Shown: piece after piece, positions 1 to 6,574 of the stretch
How positions within the stretch are numbered: the first letter of the stretch is position 1
How the letters are laid out: each line of letters opens with the position of its first letter
Origin: Bacteroidales bacterium
GTDB lineage: Bacteria > Bacteroidota > Bacteroidia > Bacteroidales > UBA7960
Direction: 5' to 3'
Length of the DNA stretch: 10,514 nucleotides
Assembly (NCBI GenBank): GCA_007132825.1
Contig: SLNX01000033.1
Coordinates: 1-10,514, forward strand
Notes under the pieces: generated by a model
Databases searched by the model: none
What the model saw: only the letters and a program-made list of their open reading frames with translations
Told to the model about the DNA's origin: nothing
Position numbers and translations under genes: made by a program

Positions 1-617
1 GTCATCCCGATCTCTGAAGCACGGGCAAGACGCCCTTCATGCCAGAAAGCATTGTACTCCCTTTGCATTCGGGCCAAAAGCTGAGTTTCGCTGATGTTCC
101 AGAAAACTTCATACGTGTTCGGAATGAACAGCAGCTTGATGTCTGGTGTGTCAAGTCCACTATCTACTATGGCGGTTGAATCGGTGAGTGCTTCATAAAT
201 GGTGGTTTCATCCAGCTCAATCTGAATGGCAATGCTGGCAGCCAGCTCCTCAACCGTTCTGATGTTTGTGATTGTTAGTCGTACCGGAGCTTGTTCTCCA
301 GAGCGGAGCAGATTTACGAGAGCGTTGTTTGACATCCCTTCAATAAGCAGATAGCGGCCAGGCATTACACGGTTCGGATAGTTTTTTCTTTGGGCTACAC
401 GGTCAAAGGTATTGAGATTTGAAACAATTGTGTCATTTTTCAGCATCTTTTTGACTTGTTGATAGCTGCTTCCGGTAGGGATGTAAAAATAGGTGGTTTG
501 TTGAACGTTTGAGGCAAACACTGTGAAGTATATAAAAATAACCCCAGTGATGCCCAGAGCTGCCATCAAAACAAAAAACCAGATGAGAATCCGTTTTATC
601 ACCGTATTATTTCGCAT
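1..617 (-). CDS. mltG: Endolytic transglycosylase MltG (YceG-like), N-terminal part, truncated by the window edge
   Basis: Translation from ATG at 617 stays open for 205 codons to the left edge, so the C-terminal portion is missing. The family is an inner-membrane lytic transglycosylase that cuts nascent peptidoglycan strands and sets glycan chain length. Visible features are a short basic N-terminus, one membrane helix at about residues 8-34, then an extracytoplasmic region with the LysM-like part of YceG proteins. The motif FIPNTYEVFW at residues 164-173 is characteristic of the family. The catalytic glutamate lies further on and is outside the window. The start overlaps the end of the upstream acetyltransferase gene by 11 bp, suggesting translational coupling. 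Its position behind dapF fits a cell-wall cluster. The family call rests on motif recognition of a partial protein and is quite secure. Confidence 0.9.
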   Translation of the reverse strand, partial: MRNNTVIKRILIWFFVLMAALGITGVIFIYFTVFASNVQQTTYFYIPTGSSYQQVKKMLKNDTIVSNLNTFDRVAQRKNYPNRVMPGRYLLIEGMSNNALVNLLRSGEQAPVRLTITNIRTVEELAASIAIQIELDETTIYEALTDSTAIVDSGLDTPDIKLLFIPNTYEVFWNISETQLLARMQREYNAFWHEGRLARASEIGM

Positions 618-1149
618 TTTCGTTTTGCTGATCAAAAACCAATTGTAAAAAGTGTTCATCAAGCCACTTCCTTTCATGCAGGCGCCACGACTTTCTGGTA
701 CCGGTGACTTCAAATCCCTTGCTTTGAAAAAGTTTCATACTATGGGCATTGCCAACCCCAACCCCGCAGTGAAGCTGCTTAAGGTTAAGGACTTTTTTCG
801 CATATTGGATAAGCAAATCCAGTGCTTCGGTTCCATAGCCCTTGTTACGGTATTCTTTTCCGATAATGATCCCAACGGCAGCACGTTTATGGTGTGGATC
901 AAAATCAAAAAGATCAATGATGCCAATTTGCTGCCGGCTGCTGTTAGCGATCACAAGCCGTAACTGTTTGTCATCATAAATTTTGTTTGCAGCATTTAAA
1001 ATGTACTGCTCCAGGAAAAAACGGGAATGGGGATTCAGGTTATTGCTCGTATGCCAGTGCTCTGAATCGTTTTCCCATTGGTACAACACATCCAGGTCAT
1101 CAATCTCGATGGGTCTTAAAATTACCCTCTGGCCCTCAAGGAATTTCAT
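607..1149 (-). CDS. GNAT family N-acetyltransferase (RimJ/RimL/SpeG-like)
   Basis: A 180-residue single-domain GNAT protein, the usual length for RimJ/RimL/SpeG-type enzymes, which move an acetyl group from acetyl-CoA to an amine. The N-terminus (EGQRVILRPIEIDDLD) is typical of the subgroup. The acetyl-CoA pyrophosphate loop is RNKGYG at residues 101-106, following the beta strand AAVGIIIG. The motif B region, NAHSMKLFQSKGF, is at about 134-146. The substrate cannot be told from sequence: protein N-termini, polyamines, antibiotics or a wall precursor are all possible. The ATG at 1149 lies 11 bp after the dapF stop, and the 3' end overlaps mltG, so the three genes are very probably one transcript. 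No promoter of its own is visible. Confidence 0.9.
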   Translation of the reverse strand: MKFLEGQRVILRPIEIDDLDVLYQWENDSEHWHTSNNLNPHSRFFLEQYILNAANKIYDDKQLRLVIANSSRQQIGIIDLFDFDPHHKRAAVGIIIGKEYRNKGYGTEALDLLIQYAKKVLNLKQLHCGVGVGNAHSMKLFQSKGFEVTGTRKSWRLHERKWLDEHFLQLVFDQQNENAK

Positions 1150-1160
1150 AGATAATGGGT

Positions 1161-1976
1161 TTAAATTTTAATATTTCCCGAAAACACCAGCTCTGCAGCT
1201 CCCCTGAGCCTGATGTTCCGGAATTTTTTGTTTGATTCTGATATAAAGGATACCAGTAGACTACCCCCTTCAGTTTGCACGGTTATTGCATCCTGTTGTT
1301 TATGCCCCGCAAGGATGTTACAGGTCAGTGCAACTGCTGTTACTCCCGTTCCGCAGGATAACGTTTCCTGCTCTACGCCGCGCTCATAAGTACGCACGGC
1401 GATTGTGTCCCGGTTGATGATCTGTGCGAAATTCACATTCACCCCTTTTTCTGCCCATTTTGGAGAATGGCGTATCTTACGACCAAGTTCTGTTACATCA
1501 AGGGATGCAATATTCTCGTGAATGATCACCAAATGGGGTGATCCCGTATCAATAAAAAATGTGTTTTCTGAAAGGTTCACAGGGTAATCTGTATCGTTCA
1601 AATCAACCATGACGTCGAAATTTCCGTTATGGGATTTGATCACCTCAGCATGGTGTATGCCGTCCACAGCGGCAAATTTGACCGAATTGCTTTTGATGGC
1701 ATTTATTTGATGTGCAAAGGCGACGATGCATCGGCTTCCGTTTCCGCAAAAGCTCCCCTCGTTTCCGTCTGAATTAAAATAAACCATTCTAAAGTCGTGA
1801 TCCGGGGCGTTTTCAAGCAGAATCAAACCGTCGGCACCGATGCCAAAATGACGGTTGCATAACTTTTCTATCAGCAGCCTCAGACTCCCTTGCGGAATTG
1901 TGAACTGCCCCGACCGGTTGTCGATCAGGATAAAATCGTTACCGGTTCCATGGTATTTATGAAATTTCAAAATCAC
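1161..1976 (-). CDS. dapF: Diaminopimelate epimerase
   Basis: DapF interconverts LL- and meso-diaminopimelate, the last step before lysine and the source of the peptidoglycan cross-linking residue; it is cytosolic and cofactor-independent. Numbered from the furthest GTG (1991), the protein shows HGTGNDF at 14-20, the first catalytic cysteine in FCGNGSRC (Cys82), and the second in SCGTG (Cys213). GADGL and the DTGSPH block are also present, so both halves of the pseudo-symmetric fold are intact. There is no ATG start. In-frame candidates are GTG 1991, GTG 1976 and TTG 1970. Homologues usually begin only a few residues before the FHKYHGTGNDF block, and a promoter-like TATCTTTG (1988-1981) covers the first candidate. 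I therefore report GTG 1976 (271 aa), with TTG 1970 (269 aa) about equally likely. First gene of the dapF-GNAT-mltG cluster. Confidence 0.93.
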   Translation of the reverse strand: MILKFHKYHGTGNDFILIDNRSGQFTIPQGSLRLLIEKLCNRHFGIGADGLILLENAPDHDFRMVYFNSDGNEGSFCGNGSRCIVAFAHQINAIKSNSVKFAAVDGIHHAEVIKSHNGNFDVMVDLNDTDYPVNLSENTFFIDTGSPHLVIIHENIASLDVTELGRKIRHSPKWAEKGVNVNFAQIINRDTIAVRTYERGVEQETLSCGTGVTAVALTCNILAGHKQQDAITVQTEGGSLLVSFISESNKKFRNIRLRGAAELVFSGNIKI

Positions 1977-1980
1977 AAAC

Positions 1981-1988
1981 CAAAGATA
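1981..1988 (-). promoter_or_regulatory. Candidate Bacteroidetes -7 box for dapF
   Basis: Read on the minus strand this is TATCTTTG, an exact match to the Bacteroidetes -7 consensus TAnnTTTG. A good -33 TTG is not present at the expected 19-21 bp; the nearest is TGG with 21 bp spacing. If used, transcription would begin at about 1977-1973, leaving little or no leader before the GTG 1976 or TTG 1970 start of dapF. No better promoter is seen in the divergent region. Confidence 0.45.
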
Positions 1989-2083
1989 CACGACAATTTT
2001 TAAAATGAGCCAGGATAAACGAAAATGGTTAAATCTGTTTAAAATTATTTTTGTTTTATTAAGATAATTTTATGATTCCGGGG

Positions 2084-2109
2084 CATACTTATTGGTAAAT
2101 AAGGGTATG
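2084..2109. repeat. Inverted repeat in the dapF-htrA divergent region
   Basis: Arms CATA+CTTATT (2084-2093) and AATAAG+TATG (2098-2103, 2106-2109) can form a 10-bp A+T-rich stem with a four-base loop and a two-base GG bulge. There is no following T tract, so a terminator is unlikely. It could be an operator, or chance in A+T-rich DNA. Confidence 0.3.
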
Positions 2110-2119
2110 GATGGAAATA

Positions 2120-2170
2120 CTGACAAACTGGCAATTGGCCTTGTCAAGTTTCTGAACAAAACTGCCAATT
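2120..2170. promoter_or_regulatory. Putative operator upstream of htrA: dyad plus imperfect direct repeat
   Basis: Two patterns are superimposed. A perfect dyad TGACAA (2121-2126) and TTGTCA (2141-2146) is separated by 14 bp. Also CTGACAAACTGGCAATT (2120-2136) recurs as CTGAACAAAACTGCCAATT (2152-2170), differing by two short indels and one substitution. The second copy ends 29 bp before the htrA ATG, where a regulator or alternative sigma factor could act. No TTG-N19-21-TAnnTTTG promoter is found for htrA here, consistent with non-housekeeping control. The factor is unknown. Confidence 0.4.
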
Positions 2171-2199
2171 TATTGTTTTTAAACTGAAAAAAGCGTGCT

Positions 2200-3684
2200 A
2201 TGAAAAAGATATTTGTATTGTTTTTTACTGCCATTTTGGGTGGATTGGTTGCCTTGGGCATCAATGTCTATTTTTTCCCACAAACTATTGAGCCTTTTGT
2301 TTCCCATACAATACCACACACAGGGGAGCGTGCACCCGCACATTTTACCAGTCAGCGAACGCCGTCGATGGCTACCTTGCCCGATTTTACGGTTGTTGCC
2401 GGTAATACAGTAAATGCGGTCGTACATATCCGCGCCGAATTTGAAAGACGTGGTGGCATGCAGGAAGACTTTTTTGGGCAGGGTGACATATTTGACTTTT
2501 TCTTTGGCCCGAGAAACAGGAGACCTGCACCTGAACGCAGGCCTGTGGTCGGAGCCGGAAGTGGTGTCATCATCAGTGAGGATGGTTATATACTTACAAA
2601 CAACCATGTAATAGACAATGCCACTCTCATAGAGGTGACGCTGAACGATAGCCGCGTATATGTAGCTTATTTGGTGGGCAGTGATCCTACTACAGATCTT
2701 GCATTGCTAAAGATTGAGGAGGAGGGTTTGCCCTATCTCGTATTTGGAGACTCTGATGAGCTTTTGGTAGGTGAATGGGTTCTGGCCATTGGAAACCCTT
2801 TTAACCTTGCATCCACAGTTACTGCGGGAATCGTGAGTGCCAAAGGGAGAAACATCAACATTTTAACTGAAGAGATGGCCATCGAGTCTTTTATACAGAC
2901 TGATGCTGCGGTGAATCGCGGAAACAGCGGTGGCGCCCTTGTAAACACGCATGGTGAGCTGATTGGGATCAATACGGCCATAGCTTCAACAACCGGTACG
3001 TTTACGGGTTATTCTTTTGCAGTCCCATCAAACATCGCGCTCAAGGTGATGGAAGATCTTCTTGAATATGGTGAAGTACAGCGTGCAAAGTTGGGTGTTG
3101 TAATTTCTCCTATGACTGGTCGCAGAGCTGATGAGATCGGTGCAGGTGTGAATCAAGGGGCTTTCGTTGAAGATGTTGAGAAGAACAGTGCTGCTGATCA
3201 GGCAGGCATCCGTGAAGGGGATATAATTGTCGGTATAGATGGCAACAGGGTACGCAACCCCTCAGAGCTTATTGAAAATGTTGCAAGGAAACGACCAGGA
3301 GATCAGATCACGGTAAGGTATTACCGTAATGGTCGTGAACGGGAAACCGTTGCCACACTTAAAAACATCTTTGGCGAAATAGCCACTGTAACACCCGAGT
3401 CGCGTGGTGTGAACGAGAAGCTTGGCGCACGTTTTGAAGCCCTGGATGAAAGCGAGTTGACAGCATTAAACATTGAGCATGGTGTTCGGGTCGAATCACT
3501 TTCCAGGGGTGCTTTAAGCAATGCCGGCATTCGGAGGGGATTTGTAATTACACATATAGACAACGAGCCTGTAAGCACACCGCAAGATATTACAAATACC
3601 CTGAAAGGCAGAAGCGGAGGTGTATTGGTAGAGGGGGTTTATCCTGGTGGACGCAGAGCCTATTATGGTGTAGGAATTAATTAA
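2200..3684 (+). CDS. htrA: Periplasmic serine protease HtrA/DegP/DegQ family (Do)
   Basis: A 494-residue Do-family protease/chaperone that degrades or refolds damaged envelope proteins. The N-terminus MKKIFVLFF is followed by a hydrophobic helix to about residue 26 with no clear cleavage site, so it may be a signal peptide or a membrane anchor. The trypsin-like domain has an intact triad: His136 (ILTNNHV), Asp166 (TTDLALL) and Ser243 (GNSGGAL). Residues 78-116 form the variable LA-loop region, rich in Phe, Gly, Arg and Pro. PDZ1 spans about 297-388 and PDZ2 about 405-494, the usual two-PDZ layout and length. ATG 2200 is the only start placing the signal helix at the N-terminus. It is divergent from dapF and its 5' region carries repeated elements. 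It ends 74 bp before the -7 box of rpoD, with no intrinsic terminator clearly separate from the rpoD promoter. Confidence 0.96.
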   Translation: MKKIFVLFFTAILGGLVALGINVYFFPQTIEPFVSHTIPHTGERAPAHFTSQRTPSMATLPDFTVVAGNTVNAVVHIRAEFERRGGMQEDFFGQGDIFDFFFGPRNRRPAPERRPVVGAGSGVIISEDGYILTNNHVIDNATLIEVTLNDSRVYVAYLVGSDPTTDLALLKIEEEGLPYLVFGDSDELLVGEWVLAIGNPFNLASTVTAGIVSAKGRNINILTEEMAIESFIQTDAAVNRGNSGGALVNTHGELIGINTAIASTTGTFTGYSFAVPSNIALKVMEDLLEYGEVQRAKLGVVISPMTGRRADEIGAGVNQGAFVEDVEKNSAADQAGIREGDIIVGIDGNRVRNPSELIENVARKRPGDQITVRYYRNGRERETVATLKNIFGEIATVTPESRGVNEKLGARFEALDESELTALNIEHGVRVESLSRGALSNAGIRRGFVITHIDNEPVSTPQDITNTLKGRSGGVLVEGVYPGGRRAYYGVGIN

Positions 3685-3710
3685 ACAAAAAAGCAATAAA
3701 ATTGTTATTT

Positions 3711-3740
3711 GTACGTCCCTAACTTCGTAAGGGCTTGTAC
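3711..3740. repeat. Inverted repeat between htrA and rpoD overlapping the rpoD -33 box
   Basis: GTAC (3711-3714) pairs with GTAC (3737-3740), CCCT (3717-3720) with AGGG (3730-3733) and AC (3722-3723) with GT (3727-3728), around a TTC loop. The bulges are short (GT, CTT, one A-A mismatch). No T run follows, so it is a poor intrinsic terminator for htrA. Its right arm contains the TTG (3735-3737) of the rpoD promoter, so it may be an operator. TTGTACGT also occurs directly at both ends (3709-3716 and 3735-3742). Confidence 0.45.
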
Positions 3741-3765
3741 GTTTAGAAAAAAAATTGTACCTTTG
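3735..3765 (+). promoter_or_regulatory. Housekeeping promoter of rpoD (Bacteroidetes type)
   Basis: TTG at 3735-3737, a 20-bp spacer, then TACCTTTG at 3758-3765. This matches the Bacteroidetes primary sigma consensus TTG-N19-21-TAnnTTTG exactly. The expected start of transcription is about 3770-3773, giving a leader of roughly 57-60 nt before the rpoD ATG. The sigma factor would recognise its own promoter. Confidence 0.8.
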
Positions 3766-3829
3766 GGGGCTTTTTGCGGGCGTAGATCGTTACCGCAATA
3801 TCCCCTTTTATCAAAACTTTTATAAATAT

Positions 3830-4696
3830 ATGCGACAATTAAAGATATCAAAATCTATAACCAATCGCGATACCGCGTCTTTGGATAAGTATTTGCAGGA
3901 GATCGGCAAAGTACCGTTGATATCAGCTGAGGAGGAGGTTCAGCTGGCTCAGCGGATCAAGCAAGGTGATCAGGTTGCCCTCGAGAAGCTTACCAAGGCG
4001 AATCTTCGATTTGTAGTTTCTGTTGCCAAGCAATATCAGAACCAGGGACTGAGCCTGCCCGATTTGATCAATGAGGGAAATCTGGGACTGATTAAGGCAG
4101 CGAAGCGATTTGACGAAACAAGGGGATTTAAGTTTATTTCTTATGCTGTTTGGTGGATTCGGCAGTCGATTTTACAGGCGCTCGCTGAGCAGTCGCGCAT
4201 CGTACGTCTGCCACTCAACCAGGTAGGGTCTCTCAATAAGATCAAAAAAGAGGCTTCCCGGCTCGAACAGCAATATGAAAGGCCTCCTTCAGCGGAAGAG
4301 CTTGCTGATGCATTGGATGTGCACGAAGACAAGATCACAGAATCTTTCCGTATCAGCACCCATCATGTTTCGGTAGATGCACCCCTTGTACAGGGAGAGG
4401 ATGCAAGCCTGCTTGACGTTTATGTAAATCAGGATTCTCCGAACGCTGATTCAAGCCTCATCCATGAATCGCTCGCCAGGGAGATACAGCGCTCACTTGC
4501 CACGCTCACCGAAAAGGAAAGAGATGTGATCAATCTTTATTTTGGCATAGGGATGAACCACGGTCTTACGCTTGATGAGATCGGTGCCAAATTTGACCTG
4601 ACCCGTGAACGTGTTCGCCAGATTAAGGAAAAAGCGATACGCAGACTAAAACATACATCAAGAAGTAAGCTGTTAAAGGCTTACCTTGGTCAGTAA
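3830..4696 (+). CDS. rpoD: Principal (housekeeping) RNA polymerase sigma factor RpoD/SigA
   Basis: A 288-residue group 1 sigma-70 factor that directs core RNA polymerase to housekeeping promoters. Region 1.2 covers about 14-47 (ASLDKYLQEIGKVPLI), followed by region 2 at 50-120, with the core-binding and -10 recognition helices through FISYAVWWIRQSI. Region 3 spans about 125-205. Region 4 spans about 215-280, with the helix-turn-helix LTLDEIGAKFDLTRERVRQIKEKA. It lacks region 1.1 and the non-conserved insert, as is normal for Bacteroidetes RpoD. An in-frame TTG at 3755 would add 25 residues, but it lies inside the promoter. MRQLKISKSITNR is the conserved family N-terminus, so ATG 3830 is chosen. 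The upstream bases are A+T-rich without a Shine-Dalgarno sequence. It has its own promoter and a strong terminator, so it is probably monocistronic. Confidence 0.97.
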   Translation: MRQLKISKSITNRDTASLDKYLQEIGKVPLISAEEEVQLAQRIKQGDQVALEKLTKANLRFVVSVAKQYQNQGLSLPDLINEGNLGLIKAAKRFDETRGFKFISYAVWWIRQSILQALAEQSRIVRLPLNQVGSLNKIKKEASRLEQQYERPPSAEELADALDVHEDKITESFRISTHHVSVDAPLVQGEDASLLDVYVNQDSPNADSSLIHESLAREIQRSLATLTEKERDVINLYFGIGMNHGLTLDEIGAKFDLTRERVRQIKEKAIRRLKHTSRSKLLKAYLGQ

Positions 4697-4718
4697 TATC
4701 TGATAAAGCATTATTGAT

Positions 4719-4755
4719 AAAAGGCATCGAGAGATGCCTTTTTTGTTTATTTTTA
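4719..4755 (+). terminator. Rho-independent terminator of rpoD
   Basis: A perfect 10-bp stem, AAAAGGCATC (4719-4728) with GATGCCTTTT (4733-4742), closes on a GAGA loop (GNRA type). A T-rich run follows (to about 4755). It begins 23 bp after the rpoD stop codon. Confidence 0.93.
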
Positions 4756-4789
4756 CATACAAATAATGATAACCTCAAAATCTGAACAC

Positions 4790-6547
4790 ATGGGAATAAG
4801 GAAAACTTTTTTTGGTTTATTATTACTGGTCATAATTGGTACTCATTTCCCGTTGTCTGCCAGGGATATAAAGGTACAGGTTGCTGTTACGGCTGATGTG
4901 CATGCACGATTGTTCCCTTATAATTTCATTGAGAATAAACCGGCACGCACATCCATGGCAAACATCCACTACATGACCGAAATCATCAGGGCCAGGGAAT
5001 CCAGTAATTTAATATTGCTTGACAACGGAGATCTATTGCAGGGTACCCCGGCTGCCTGGTATGCCAACTTTGTGCAGGAAACTGATAAGAACCTTTTCAG
5101 CAGAGTGATGAATTTCATGAAGTTTGATGCCGCTACCATTGGCAACCATGATATTGAAACAGGTCCGGAAGTGTACAACCGGATTAAAGAGGAATTTAAT
5201 TTTCCCTGGCTGGGTGCCAACGTTCTGGATGTGGAGACCGGCGAGCCTTACTTTCAGCCTTATGTGATCATTAAGAGGGATTTCATGCGTATTGCCGTTC
5301 TTGGTCTCACAACCACTGGTGTTCCCAATTGGCTGCCACCACATCTTTGGGAAGGACTTGCTTTTCAGGATATGGTAGAAGCAGCAAGATACTGGGTTGA
5401 ATATATCCGGGAAAATGAAAAGCCTGATGCGTTGATAGGTTTGTTTCACAGTGGTTTAGGGCCGCTGGACGCTGAACCGGAAGACCACCCGCTCGAAAAT
5501 GCTTCGGGTTATATAGCCAAACATGTTCCTGGTTTTGACGTTATTTTTAGTTCGCACGACCATCGCCGGCGCATTCAAACCGTCGTAAACACAGAAGGGA
5601 AAAACGTACTTGTAATAGGTCCCGGCCATTTTGCAGAGCATCTGGCTATCGCCGAGCTGACCTTTAACCGCACTGGCCGGAGGCAATACGAACTCAAGGG
5701 TGTTCGTGCTGATATGCTGGATGCCGCTGAAGTGGTGCCCAGCCACACGTTCATTCGCAAATTTGAGAAGGATGTGGATGAAATTATCAAATTTTCAAAT
5801 CAGAAGGTAAGTTACCTTAAAGAGCCCATGCAATCAATGGAAGCATTGTTTGGAAGTGCCGCCTTTGCCGACATGGTGCACGATATACAGCTAAGTATCA
5901 CCGATGCGGATGTTTCTTTTACCGCCCCTCTTGCTTTTGATGCAACCATTCAGGCAGGTCCGCTTCGCATGAGGGACTTTTTTAAGCTCTATGAGTATGA
6001 AAACTATCTCTACGTAATGGAGTTGAGCGGCCAGGAGATCAAAGATCACCTGGAGTATTCTTATGGCTTATGGTTTAATGAAATGCAGTCGAAAGAAGAC
6101 CACTTGCTGAACCTTCATCGTGATCAATTGGGACGGGTTCCGGCTGACAGAAGGGGCAGAAGCGCACTGCGCCATGCCGCTTATAATTTTGACTCCGCCG
6201 CCGGGATCAATTATATAGTTGATGTTTCAAAATCTGTTGGTGATCGGGTAAAGATTTTAAACTTTGAAGATGGGCGCGATTTTTCCTACGATAATATTTA
6301 TAAAGTCGCTATCAATTCATATCGCGGAAGTGGTGGTGGTGGCCATCTTACACAAGGGGCTGGAATCCCGCATGAGGAGCTAAACCGGCGCATTGTTTTC
6401 TCAACAGAAACAGACCTCAGAAAGGCGATGATTGATTATTTTCGTGAGATCGAATCTTATCAGCCAGCGAAACGTGGTAATTGGCATGTTGTTCCTGAGG
6501 ATTGGGCTGCAGCAGGGCGAGAAAAAGACTTACCTTATCTTAAATAA
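4790..6547 (+). CDS. Secreted bifunctional metallophosphatase/5'-nucleotidase, CpdB/UshA type
   Basis: An exported two-domain phosphoesterase that likely scavenges extracellular or periplasmic nucleotides, either 2',3'-cyclic nucleotide phosphodiesterase/3'-nucleotidase or 5'-nucleotidase activity. Numbering uses the upstream in-frame ATG (4766). The metallophosphatase domain has the dimetal motifs D44-x-H46 (TADVHA), GD89 (DNGDLLQGTP), GN127-H128-D129, H228 (FHSG) and H264-D-H266. The C-terminal nucleotidase domain (about 340-593) carries NSYRGSGGGGH at 518-528, the substrate-binding region. Spacing and the PYFQPYVI segment look closer to CpdB than UshA. ATG 4790 is preferred because it gives a compact signal peptide (MGIRKTFFGLLLL ending FPLSA) of 24 residues; ATG 4766 would add eight. 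Its promoter must lie within the roughly 50 bp after the rpoD terminator, and I see no consensus there. All metal ligands are present, so it is probably active. Confidence 0.92.
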   Translation: MGIRKTFFGLLLLVIIGTHFPLSARDIKVQVAVTADVHARLFPYNFIENKPARTSMANIHYMTEIIRARESSNLILLDNGDLLQGTPAAWYANFVQETDKNLFSRVMNFMKFDAATIGNHDIETGPEVYNRIKEEFNFPWLGANVLDVETGEPYFQPYVIIKRDFMRIAVLGLTTTGVPNWLPPHLWEGLAFQDMVEAARYWVEYIRENEKPDALIGLFHSGLGPLDAEPEDHPLENASGYIAKHVPGFDVIFSSHDHRRRIQTVVNTEGKNVLVIGPGHFAEHLAIAELTFNRTGRRQYELKGVRADMLDAAEVVPSHTFIRKFEKDVDEIIKFSNQKVSYLKEPMQSMEALFGSAAFADMVHDIQLSITDADVSFTAPLAFDATIQAGPLRMRDFFKLYEYENYLYVMELSGQEIKDHLEYSYGLWFNEMQSKEDHLLNLHRDQLGRVPADRRGRSALRHAAYNFDSAAGINYIVDVSKSVGDRVKILNFEDGRDFSYDNIYKVAINSYRGSGGGGHLTQGAGIPHEELNRRIVFSTETDLRKAMIDYFREIESYQPAKRGNWHVVPEDWAAAGREKDLPYLK

Positions 6548-6552
6548 CCGGT

Positions 6553-6574
6553 GCGAAGGATCACAAATCCTCGC
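6553..6574. terminator. Weak hairpin at the convergent gene ends
   Basis: GCGAAGGAT (6553-6561) pairs with ATCCTCGC (6567-6574) with one bulged A and a five-base loop. It lies across the 13-bp gap and the last codons of the minus-strand gene. Neither strand has a proper T run after it, so any bidirectional termination role is uncertain. Confidence 0.3.

Noticed and set aside
652..963. 103-codon plus-strand ORF opposite the GNAT gene
   Set aside because: It is the antisense shadow of a clear GNAT domain.
2129..2145. Sigma-54 promoter (TGGCA...TTG) upstream of htrA
   Set aside because: The distance from GG to the expected GC is off by one and the -12 element reads TTGT instead of TTGC; not a canonical site.
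3711..3740. Intrinsic terminator for htrA
   Set aside because: The stem is interrupted and is followed by GTTTAG and an A run rather than T residues, while its right arm carries the rpoD -33 element.
3755..3829. In-frame TTG start extending RpoD by 25 residues
   Set aside because: The extension lies across the TACCTTTG promoter box and has no family similarity, and ATG 3830 begins the conserved MRQLKISKSITNR N-terminus.
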